A stretch of DNA of 50,427 bases from Acanthaster planci. Its lineage: Eukaryota > Echinodermata > Asteroidea > Valvatida > Acanthasteridae. The position numbers were made by a program, and so were the translations under genes. The stretch lies in NCBI RefSeq assembly GCF_001949145.1, contig NW_019091405.1:1466027-1516453 (forward strand), read 5' to 3'. Of this stretch, positions 1 to 10,800 are shown piece after piece; within the stretch, counting starts at the first letter, position 1, and each line of letters opens with the position of its first letter. The notes beneath the pieces were generated by a model. It saw nothing but the letters and a program-made list of their open reading frames with translations. It had not been told where the DNA came from and did no database searches.

Positions 1-857
1 ACTGTAGAAGAATCAAGGGATCGGTAAGAATTTAAGCGATTGTGAATGACTTTGTGTCATGCACGTGATCTAAAAAAAGACTGTATACGCTTCGAAGTGC
101 GGGACAAAGTCGATCAATGGCGGATTTTACTTAACGTAATTTGAATGAACCACAAGGGAGGCAATCGAAGACGTGGACTTGGCAGCAGAGCTCAAAATTG
201 TAGAAGTTCTTCGTGAGAATTGTGTATTTTTCTATGTAAAGACCGCTTTAATATGCAGCAAATCATCCCTGACTGCTATTGGCAATTTTTTTGCACATTC
301 GAAATGTAGGCTAAGTCTAGAGTGCATTTTTGCTGGGAAACAAGGGATTGTGCGGGTACGACTTGCCTGGCCACGGAAAGTGGAAATTAACGACACAAGG
401 GGGTATCACACTCCTCTATAGTCTTACATCAACAGGCTTATTGATTTTTTGAAAAAAAATGTGCTCCCCTTTTGAGTGTTATTGAATATCTTTTGGTTGT
501 TGTTCAACCCCTATCCCCAGAATTTACGCCCATGATATGGGTTGATCGTTTTGTGACGAGAAACAACAGCAATAACCATTTCGAATTGAATGATGCGATC
601 TTTTATTCTATTTTAAGCAATCCTATGCACATAATTTATTTACAACACTATGGCACTATTTATAACGCTATTAATTATAACTTTCATTTATAAAAAATTC
701 ACTAAATAGCGACATCAAGTTATAATGAATCTCATTAAAAATTCCAAGGAATACATGCATTTACAAATGGTACAAAGTATTTACATCTTGCCACACTTCA
801 AACAGCTTACTTCACTAAAAAAGCAACTGTGGTTTGGGTGCTATGAAAAATTCTAAA
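1..857. other. Left-edge AT-rich stretch
   Basis: No supported exon, RNA gene or repeat. The short open frames here have no splice or homology support. Confidence 0.5.
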
Positions 858-968
858 TACGAACATCAGTGCCTTCTGCAATGCCCAACTGCGGAACAGG
901 AAAAGTGAGAGAAACCGAACTTGGCTCGCTGGAGTCCGATGCGACGCTGCTCAGTAAACCAACGCTGT
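858..968 (-). CDS. Possible terminal exon, unrecognised
   Basis: An excellent acceptor (TTTTCCCTCCAACAG) precedes an open frame reading VGLLSSVASDSSEPSSVSLT then FPVPQLGIAEGTDVRI and TAG. The composition is Ser/Pro-rich and protein-like. The matching upstream exon is not identified. Confidence 0.3.
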
Positions 969-1129
969 TGGAGGGAAAATCGAATTAGTTAAGGGATACG
1001 AATACATTATGAGCAGTTCAGAGAAGTCACAATGTGAAACAGAATGAAGAAGGGAAAAGAGGCAGAAAGGAAAGTTGTTGCAGCGATTGGAAAACAGACT
1101 AACAGGATTGACAAGGAGAAGAGACTCAC

Positions 1130-1446
1130 CGAGACAGCCGAGACGGAAAGATGTGTACGCTAGACCAAGTCCGGGAGCTGCCTTCGCCTCAGCCGGGCAC
1201 CATCCCTGGAGAGAGCCCCAAGCAGTACCACCTCCTGCCACGCTGCGATGGTCACAAGACTACGGTGACGGGAGACGGTGGGGTTGCGGAGACGGGACAC
1301 GGGAACTCGGAGCGCCTCCATCAGGACTGGGGAGGAAGCAACCATGAGATGGGGTACGCCGCTGGCTGATGATGCTGCAGCGGACAGGGACGGTGGCTGG
1401 ATGTGGACAGGAGATGCTGGCTGCTGGAAGTCCACCACGTCACCTA
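1130..1446 (-). CDS. Possible GC-rich exon, unrecognised
   Basis: Flanked on the minus strand by a good acceptor (GGTGTTTTTAG at 1447) and a good donor (GTCTCG|GTGAGTC at 1129). One frame (VVDFQQPASPVHIQPPSLSA...) is open from the acceptor to a TAG at about 1160. Another is open only in its last part. No frame crosses the whole segment into 858-968, so either it is terminal, the exon borders are wrong, or it is not coding. Confidence 0.25.
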
Positions 1447-1762
1447 AAAACACCAAAACAACGATGAAAAGAGGAACACCAAAATTAGATAAAAGTGTAT
1501 ACAACTAATGTTGCAAAAACCGGCAATTTAGAATACCTGGCATATGTATAGGCCTATTTTTGTGACACCAAGGCACCATTGCTTTACCAGGGAGCATTTA
1601 GTAACACTGACATATGAAACAAATGACAAGATGTAGCCTAATTTTGACGAACACAATAACACACCATTCTGAATCAGTTGTTTCATAGAACGAAACTTTA
1701 TATCCGCTCAGAAAGATAACATTACAAAGCTGTCATAAAAGTACATTCGCGAGAATGAAAAG

Positions 1763-1984
1763 TTACAAATTCATGAAATTTATGAAGTCATCGAATAGTT
1801 GGTCACCCAGGATCAAACTGTCTGCGTCATCGGTGTCGTTACGTCTAGGGCAATAGGTGTCGTCACTGCCAAGGTAGTGTGGCAGCTCGGGGAAGTAACC
1901 ATCATATTGGGACAGCCAATCCTGACTGCAGACACTCTGCCCGTCGGACAGTATGAGGACAAATCCTCTTCTTAGGACTGGCGG
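1763..1984 (-). CDS. Terminal exon of an unrecognised gene (73 residues)
   Basis: Open on the minus strand from the acceptor CTGGTTCAG to TAA at 1763-1765. Reads PPVLRRGFVLILSDGQSVCS, then QDWLSQYDGYFPELPHYLGS, then DDTYCPRRNDTDDADSLILG and DQLFDDFINFMNL. It has a clear protein-like composition with aromatic/acidic clusters (DGYFPEL, LFDDFINF) resembling acidic activation tails, and is more GC-rich than its flanks. The frame has no ATG, so it cannot stand alone, and no upstream exon was found. I do not recognise the family. Confidence 0.5.
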   Translation of the reverse strand, partial: PPVLRRGFVLILSDGQSVCSQDWLSQYDGYFPELPHYLGSDDTYCPRRNDTDDADSLILGDQLFDDFINFMNL

Positions 1985-2875
1985 CTGAACCAGACCATCT
2001 CGGGAGAAAGGTCCAGCGCAGCAGCTATCTTAAAATCCATGTTCTCTAAGGTACTACCTTTGAATTGGTAAGAGCTACGAATAAAGCAGGGTATGGTGAG
2101 CTGTCTGGATGAGATGAAGAATTCAAATCGAAATGATGAAGCTGACGAGATTAGCGAATTTTTATCTCATCTTGTGACAATTGTTGTCAATCACCCAGCC
2201 TCAGCTGTAATTCAGTCAGGCCTAATTGAGAAATAAAACGCAGAAGTACCCCCCTCTGCCTACAGGACAATGGGCGGCAACACTTTCAAATCAAAGACTG
2301 GTCTAAGGATTATGTGGTTTGCGCATAAACGCACACGCCGCGGCTGTTCAAAGTCGGTCCATCAACCGCCTTTGAAAACGTGAGTGACTCTCGCGGGGCT
2401 GGTCAGTAGTTGAAAGAGTGCTGCTAGGGAGGGCTGCAATCTCACCCTGGAAAACAGAGAAAAAGGCCTTTGCTCCTCACTCACTTTTTATTTTAGAAGT
2501 GATTTCCAAAAACAAGTTTGCCTCATTTTCCCCTGAAAGCTATGGAACCATGAAGTTCTGTTCATAAGACCGGCTGTCTTAAAAGGACAACTACACTTGA
2601 CTTACCTCGTTATCCCATGAAACTGCCCAGATTGGTCTTCATAATGAACTATAATTTATGCAAAACAGAAAAATACAGTTGTATAATATCCATTGCAACG
2701 AGCTTACATATTGTGTACGAAGAGGTTTATTGATTTCATTTTGTGGTGACGAGGTTTCATTTGATGTGCTACTTTCTTAAAGAGACAAAATCTTACCATT
2801 TTGTATTCTAAGTGGTGGATTGTACAAACGTGATCTTAGGTTAAGATGTTTGAAGAACATCTTATCACAAAAATT

Positions 2876-2992
2876 ACAAAGTGATGATCATATTGAATTC
2901 TTGTCGCTGCTGTGCCGAGTCATATCTCGCGTAAGATCGTAAAGTTACACCATCGAATATACACTGATGATTGAACAGTAATTTGCATCGAT
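2876..2992 (+). repeat. Second copy of the SINE-like tail
   Basis: Shares taagatcgtaaag, then gaacagtaatttgcatcgat and surrounding bases with 3204-3304, in the same orientation. Confidence 0.55.
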
Positions 2993-3111
2993 TCCAGTTT
3001 TGATTGGCTTTGATAAGAGACTTTTTCCTAAGCAAAGTTGAAGGATGTGGAACTGTCTCCACCAGAAACCCAATAGGAGAGGGTTATACCGGGTGTTGAA
3101 AGCCAGTGTCT

Positions 3112-3305
3112 TCTTTGCGCATAAGACCAGCTGTCTGCCTGAAAAGAACAACTTCACTTGACGTGTGCACTAGTGAGTAGGAGGTCGTGGGTTCGAGTCC
3201 CACAAAGTGACGATTGTATTCAATTCCACCATACTGAGCCACATCTCGCTTAAGATCGTAAAGCTGCATCATTGGATATGATTCAACAGTAATTTGCATC
3301 GATCA
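3112..3305 (+). repeat. tRNA-derived SINE-like copy
   Basis: Contains a perfect RNA polymerase III B-box (GGTTCGAGTCC) flanked by GTGG/CCAC, as in a T-arm. It is followed by a tail (cacaaagtga..., cgtaaagctgcatcattgg, cagtaatttgcatcgat) that is repeated nearby at 2876-2992. The A-box is degenerate and there is no intact cloverleaf. Confidence 0.55.
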
Positions 3306-4619
3306 TTCTAAGGTCCAAATCTGACCTCATCAAGTGTTTGCACAGTTTGGAGCCGAGACCAACTTTGCAATAGGTACAACAAAGCAAGACGTCTATAAGA
3401 AAGATATGCAATATAAGTTATGTCATAAACAGGCAAACTAGTAGATAATTGATTCCCTTTGCTATGTTCAGGAATTGGGGTTGCAAGATTTGGAGAGGGG
3501 CCACCAATGGCATTGTACTTTACACCCAAACCTGGCCCAACCAAATGCAGTGACACCCGACAGACAAAAGCCCAAAACTACTGGTCATTGCAAAACCCAA
3601 TCAAAAGTGGGATCTGACTTTCGTAACAAGCTCATCAGCCAATTCGCGTCAGTCCGCGGTTTTTCTGATCAGCCGTCTCTTTGATAGAAGATGATTACCC
3701 TCCGCAATACGGGCGAGTCACAAAAGTGCGTCTACAGAGTTTGCAAAGCGTTTGCCAATAACGATGGGCTAAAAGAACTGCTAGTTTGGGACAAAATATG
3801 TTGGGTAAGGATTGAACAGATGCAAAAATAAAATCAAATACCACGTTGCTTTTTAATCTTCCCAAGCTGTGAGCGGGGTCTAAAGCAATTTCCTCTAATT
3901 TACTTGTATACCAAATACCGAGTATTGACTAAGTGTATTGTGTTTTCCTCAATGGACCATTCTTTAAAAGTTCCGACTCTAAAATATTAATCGAAATGAC
4001 AGCCGTTCTCATTTAGTATTCACCCGTAACCCCCAAACGCCCAACTACAGCGCTGTTTACGTGTTCTACGCTTTTTAAAATCTCGACAAAATATCGCCAC
4101 TGCTTTTTCAAAGTTTCGAACTTCGGCTGTCTTGGACGACTAACAAAAATCAGACCAACACCAAATTCCATTTAAACATGATGGCATTTTCCCCCTTTTG
4201 GGACGATTTAATATTTATATCGTGACATAAAGTTACATACTGGTTTTTATAAACCCAAACAAAAGAAAAGAGAACTCATAACGCGCATTATACATGTATC
4301 TTACACTAGACAATTTCAATAATATTGGTGTTAGAAAACGAGTGTTTTGAAAACAGCAAAATCGTCACTACTAGTCCGCATCCATGATGACCTCCATCCC
4401 ACATTCTCCTATTGATGTCTTACAGAAAATGTACAAAATATAATTTTACATACACAGAACTCACGTTTCAAATCCTTTTCAAACATTTCCATGACCGTTC
4501 ACATTAACACCACGATGTTGAATCTTACTTGCACAAGCAAGCTCAATTATTTCCGGGCCATTTGATTTAGGAATCCGACGACGAAGCCAAAAGGAAAATT
4601 CCAAGCAGTGCTGATCTCT

Positions 4620-4675
4620 TATGAGAGACTTTTTCCCAAGCAAAGTTGAAGGGTGTGGAACTGTCTTCACTCGAA
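4620..4675 (+). repeat. Dispersed repeat fragment, copy of 3018-3065
   Basis: gagactttttcccaagcaaa followed by gttgaagggtgtggaactgt matches 3023-3062 with only a few changes. Confidence 0.55.
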
Positions 4676-6004
4676 CCCCGAAGCAGTAGAAGACAGTTAC
4701 ATCGGTCCTTGCTCCATGGTTAGGCTGGATGTTAAAAGGCAGTGTGGTATATACATATTATGTGTCCAACTCCCTACCCTGAGCTCAGCGTCAGGTAAAA
4801 CTTTAATCTCAGCATCCAGAGCAAGGGTCCATATTTTTACCTCTGTATTCTACCCATTCTGCCGGGCCAACCAGTTATGCTGGATCCCACGCTCAGTTAT
4901 GCGTTATAAAAGCCTTTGTATATAGCAATTAAAGAGAAAGACATGCTCTACAGAAACTTCTGAAGTTCATCAAAACAACCAATATTGAAACTGTCACTTG
5001 GATCCTCTATTACCTGTTCCGAGCAATATTTTTAAAAAGAAATCAAAACGACTACATATATATCTTCAAGGATGAGAACCTAAACTCACCCTCCCCGGCA
5101 TGCAAAGCCTATAAAAGGGTTCATTTGAATTTTTTTTAGTTCCTCTAAAAAAACAGTCAGAAAATGAAAGACCTTAAAAACTGTGTAAATACTTCATGCC
5201 TACAATTCTTCTGCAATTACGTTGCCTTGTAAAGTTTAAAACAAAAGCAAGGGGTGAGTTTACCGTATTGACTTTTAACATGTTAGACTGACAATTTCAG
5301 CAGGTCTTTCCTTCACCCGGTGTAACTGTGCATTGATGTGCTATTTACTATGTATCCAATCAGTAACTTTGATCCGTGGGATGGTGATAGATGCAGCACA
5401 GTGAATAGTTTCCATGTGGTTAAAAAATCCAAACAGAAAAAGGAGTGATTCTTGATGCAGTTAACCCATTATTAGAGGGAATGAGTCGACCGATCACAAT
5501 GTGGGAAAAGTTCTAAAACAGCGATCACTAATGGCTGTAAATCGCTGGATCTTTTCCATACTTTCATAAGAAACGTCTCCTTGTCAACAAAATGGAAGCT
5601 GTTATCACTGAAATATTTCCCTGGACACAGATCGTTTGTGAGATAGAAGTACGGGGAACAATGTATTGAGAATCACTCTTATAATTCATTATTTAAGGGT
5701 TGGTGACACAGATGTACAATTTGTGATACGGGGTCCTGACATACACGAGAAAAAAATGAATCAAACAGCCTAATAGGCATCTCCAAAGAATTCCTGAAAT
5801 TCAGGAATCACGAACATCACAAGGGGGGGGGCATCATGTTACTCTGCCATAGATCTTGCATCCAATGATTAAACTGTCTTTGTTTATACTTAATGGTTGA
5901 ATTTCTGGGCACAAATTATATTCAATAATGCACTCAGGCCTTGGCGTACACTGGCACAGCCATTTTGCGTCCAACCTTCTCTTGCTACAGCACAAACCGT
6001 GGCC

Positions 6005-6138
6005 AATAAGCCATTTGCGAGTTAAGAGGCATAGTAGCAGTGTCTTTAGTCTGGGGAATTCAAATTGTTACGTTTCTATGCAATCAGATAACACAGTGTG
6101 CCAGATTTTATTCAAATTTAACTCGCAAGTGGCTTATT
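6005..6138. repeat. Inverted repeat, 21-bp arms
   Basis: aataagccatttgcgagtta at 6005 and its reverse complement at 6118-6138 differ at one base. A second small inverted pair follows (ttttatggc at 6137, gccataaaa at 6210). It may be the remnant of a small transposon. Confidence 0.55.
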
Positions 6139-7670
6139 TTATGGCGCTCTCTGACAGTAAGCAGAGAAATTGTGCTTTATGCTCGCGAGTCTGTTTGCTA
6201 TAAAGCAGTGCCATAAAATTGGGCTCTGATGATGCCTAGAGCTCCCAGTTGTGTAGATGAAGCCCCCTTCTGGTTGCATGTACAATGCCCACACGCCATC
6301 AAACTATCGCCTAATCCCTATGTACACCCTATTTACAATCAGTTACAAACTCACTCTTCATTTTAAGCCACAGAAAAGTGACAGTCGAAGGAATCAATCA
6401 TTCTAAAAGCAGCAGATGTTGAAGATAAACCTCCAATATATCTGTCCTTTCAGAGTATGCAGCAAAACCTGATCAAAGGCTGATGGGCTGGTTACAAAAA
6501 TGACAGCGAACTGATTTTGAAGAAAGTGTGAAAATCAGAATACAACATGGATACTAAGGGGAAAAAAAAGACATTTTACTTTCACATTCTCTTGCAGTAC
6601 TGTACAGCCTTAATATTGAGGGACAGTGTGCCTTGTGTAGTTATGGCACCTTTGCAAATTCAAGTTTGACACCAGACTGCTCTTTAACTAAACTGACAGA
6701 TCTGCAAGCAAGCCATCATTAAGTGCTGAATGTTCACACGTGTCTATGCACCCCTACTTATGTTATTAGTGTGGGCATTCCTTTGGTATTGTGCAGTTAA
6801 GAAAACTTGGTGAAAATATTCATATTTCTTGAACTGGGAACATGATTTTCAACTGGAATTTTGTAAAAGGTTCCCTTGACTGTTCCTCTTTCTTTTACAA
6901 CATATGACTTTAACCCCCAAATGCCCCTGAACTTTTTCAGAGAAGGGGAATGTCCTGTGGACATGAGTAAGTCCACAGAATGTCTTCCTTTCCTGTGGAC
7001 ATCTTTTGTTTACAAGTCCACACAAGGTATGCAAGGTAAGCGCACTATTAAAGTAACACAATTTTACTCGCTCATTACTGGTAGGTTAACTGGTGAGAAC
7101 AATGAGGACAGCTTAAATACTACGTGTACTGTAACATCATCGGTGCTGAAAACTTCTAGATTCACCAAACTAGCTTGGTCCACAGAAGAGTTTAATAATA
7201 CCACTTCCTCCTAAAAAAACTCAGCAGTTTAATCCGCCAAGGGTATCTCAGAATAACGTCACAGGGAAGTTCTTGGTTTACAATGTTTGAATGGGAGAAA
7301 GTAAGGGGAGCGGTTGAGCGAAGGATAGTGGAGGGATGGATTAAGTTCGCCAAGTCTGTATCCAAATACAAACTTTATAATTCTTTCGACTGGCAAAAAC
7401 TCTTCTCACAAACATGCTCCAGGATTTTCTCGAGCCCGGATACACCTAAATTGGGGCAGAGGAAAGGAGTGACGTGTGTGTGTGTATCCTTGTTTGCTTA
7501 AAGGGTTACGGCGTTTGTGCTTACAAAGATGCAAATGTCACAAAGATGCAAAAATAACAAAGCAAGGCTTAAGTTCTTGTCACTGTTTTTCTTCTGCAGG
7601 CATGCAGATCAAAAAGTCACACTGAATTTTTTCCCCATGAATTCAAGGGTAAAGGTTTTTAAAAATCTCT

Positions 7671-7888
7671 TTAGCGGTCGTCCCGCGTGTAGTAAACCTT
7701 ATAATACAGGGATTTAGCCCGGAACAGTGAGTAGGAGTTGTCAAACTTGAGCAGGTAGACCCCACGGCCTGGATACCTGTGGCTCCCACAGAATTTCTTC
7801 TGGTGGCTGTCGCGGCGATAGATGGGAATGATCTCATCGATCGGTGGGCCACTCTCTTTGGTGCCACGCTCCGGGTCTGTCTTGCCAT
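7671..7888 (-). CDS. ACBD3: ACBD3 exon 9 (GOLD domain, end and stop)
   Basis: Reads [20 protein letters not shown], then [20 protein letters not shown], then [18 protein letters not shown] and [11 protein letters not shown], followed by TAA at 7671-7673. It closes the GOLD beta-sandwich. The acceptor is CTGTCTTAG, entering at phase 1. Confidence 0.96.
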
Positions 7889-10800
7889 CTAAGACAGGTT
7901 TGGAGACACAAGAAGAATTGTCAGTAGTAAGAGCAGGAGACACAATCTGTAAACCTTCATAACGGTTCCAATATCAATTCGGATCTTGTAAAGCTTCTTA
8001 TCAATATTTATTCAGAAACCTTCCTCTTATGGGGCTGATCACTCACTATTATTGATATTGTGAAGGTGGCGCCAAAAGGGTGGTGATATGAACAATTAGC
8101 CAGAGTATATCCAAACGTTTGACCTCAAACAAAGCCAACATTCTTTGGACAATCTCACAGCCTAGGCAGGGGGGTGGGGGAGAGCAGAGTCTGCTCCCGA
8201 GAATCTTAGCTGTCCCTTGCCCAAGTTCCTTGAAACTTACTATGTACATAAGGATATCCATCATGACTACACCTGTCAATAGTGAGTTCAGTCCAAAAGA
8301 GGATTGTCTTATTGTGGCTATTTATAGTTCAAACCCTTACATATGTCTGCTGTTTCTGAAATGTGACTTAATGTTAGTCAGTTAACTTTTAGTTACATGT
8401 AATATTCAACATATCCAAATGTTTACCCCCCAAAACTTTTCTGCATCATCTCACCACCAGGGATGGGGTGGGGGAAGGGAGAATCTTCTCCAAAATCTCA
8501 GCTCTCCCATAGCTTTTTGAAACTTGTTGTGCATGTAAAGATATCCACCATGAGTACACCTGTCAGGTTCCAGTTCAATCCAAAGGATTTTCTTGTCATA
8601 GCCATTTACAGTGTTGCTGGAGTGATGGATTTTATAATTTATTTTACTACCCCCTTCCTCAGTTCTGGATAAAGTACATTAGGAGCAACCGTACCGATGA
8701 GATTGCTTACAACTCCAAAAGTTGAAAGTATGCATGTAGAGTACTTGATATCAGAAGGGAGATACGGGGGAACTCAAAGAGGACACGTACCCTCGTCTTC
8801 ATCCAATTCGTCCTCCTCACTGGAATCGCTGACGTGCACGCTGATGGCGTTGCTGGGGGCCACCGTCCACTCAAAGTACAGGCCGAAGCCGATGTCACAG
8901 TAGTCAGTGGCAAACTCCCAGAAGATGCAGTTGCCTTCCTCATGGGTGGGGACACGGACTGTGACTGTCTCGCCGTGCCCCACCCGGATCATGCCCTCCG
9001 AGTCCTTGGCCAGCTTCTCCTTGAACTCTTGGGAGTCATCTGTAGTCCAGCAGTTGGGCTTGGCAATCTCAGGCAATGAGTCTGCATTGGATAGCATTTA
9101 GCATGCACGGATAGATGATTTCACAAGTTGGAAGGCGTATCTATTGATATTTTTCATGACATACAACAATTTGTGGGCTTTCAAATATGCATTTTTAGGG
9201 AGACTGCAGCCAAGTGGTTAGGGTTCATGACTCATGATAAAGGCGTCAGAGGTCTAAATCCAACTATTAGCCACAGGTTATGGCCTTGGGCAAGCCACTT
9301 TACCGATTGATAGTCGGGGATAACCTGCGATGGACTGGCATCACATCCCCGAAGAACATATTTAGTCTCAGTCACTTGATGCCAGGGAGCTAAGAGATGA
9401 GCAGTGACCTGTTGCAGTAAACTAGCTGGGACAGTCTCTAATGCTTGGAACTGGATGAAATCCGAATACAGTTTTCTTTTTATCTTGGCATGATCGTAAC
9501 AGCCACGTGAGGGGGCTTCGAATTTCCAGTTAAAGGTCTTTACTGATTTGGTTGCACATATATGCCTGTACTTACGTCGGTCTGGTAACTCATCTTCCCC
9601 TCTGTTGACATCCCCATTGGGTGCCTGGGCCTGGTTGGACAGCTGCAAATTAGTCAGGCCCTGCTCAAGATCGCCTGTCGTTGAGGCATTTGATACCTCG
9701 CCACTGCTTCCTATGGCCAGGAAAAACAATACAGATGGAGGAGCTATTCAGAGTGAAGTACAGCAACAAAAAGTGCTGCACTGGTTTAAGCTTCACCGTT
9801 CCGCAGGATCACTTACACGTGTATTTCACTGTTTTTCAAAACAATAAACATTTCTTTTTTTGAAAAAGAAAAATCTAATCCTGAATCATTTACGAAAGCA
9901 GATGGATATTTCAGTACTTAAAGCTCTCACTACAATTTGAAATTCAAAATCTCGGAATGGGAGACAAAGAATGCTGTTCCTAGGAAGCCGACGAAGGTAC
10001 CCAGGAAAACTGCATGTCTACACACCATGGAATACAAATTCACATTCTATCCCAGAGTCCAAGGTCAGATGAAGAGAATGCAACTATTTCTCTCTAAGTC
10101 CAAAGTAAACACCTGTGGCAATCAAGATGGATGCCTATTAGCTGCAGGCATGAATGACAGAGGGCGCTTTGTGACCTGGCAACACTGGCCTGTTGAACTG
10201 ATGTCATGCAGGCGTGCCCTTGTTTGCGCACGTAGGGTATAGAGTACGCATGACTCATGTCTTATGGATGATTACAAATCACACAGTCTGCACTGCTACA
10301 CATTGGCCAGTCGTACGTGGCACCAATGACATTCAAGTGTTGACCCTATCTTGTTTGGCTACCGCTGAGAGGATGCATGCACACTAAACTCATACACTGT
10401 ACATGTATATACCACAAACACAAATATGTAAGGACTGCAAGTCATGAGCACGAATCCATGGAATGGGAGGGTGTCCATAACCACATTTAGTGCACTTTGA
10501 ACATGTAGGCAATTATTTATGATCATCTCCAATCTACACGAGCCAAATTTAGCACACAGAAGAATTTATTTTTTTGGGGGGGGGAACATTTCATAGATTT
10601 ACAACTGGAACACCTGCACTTGTGAGTAATTTCCTAGACCAAGAGCTGAACTTCAGCAAAGCTTCTATTTTAATCAGACACTGCATAAATCCTGAAATGC
10701 CGTTGTGGTTTTGAGCAAATCTGTGGCACATGGTTGCGCTCTAGGAGAGGTCATGCTGAAGGGCCCCTGCATTGAGTATTTGTAGAGCAAGACCAAGTCT

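Larger units (their letters stand above)
1985..7670. other. Intergenic / 3' flank of ACBD3 with repeats
   Basis: Holds the ACBD3 3' UTR (end not located), any missing upstream exons of the 1763-1984 gene, related repeat fragments (2555-2610, 2876-2992, 3018-3065, 3112-3305, 4620-4675) and an inverted repeat at 6005-6138. No further coding exon could be supported. Confidence 0.5.

Noticed and set aside
3160-3210. tRNA gene at the B-box near 3190
   Set aside because: No acceptor stem, anticodon arm or proper A-box can be folded around it.
3084-3299. Minus-strand frame containing HFVGLEPTTS
   Set aside because: It is a read-through of the reverse of a tRNA B-box in a SINE-like repeat, a common false protein.
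5928-6203. 91-residue plus-strand frame
   Set aside because: It overlaps the inverted repeat and shows no splice sites or domain.
9200-9300. tRNA gene (Ser/Leu-like head)
   Set aside because: The B-box is degraded and no closing acceptor stem exists; the downstream SINE body explains it.
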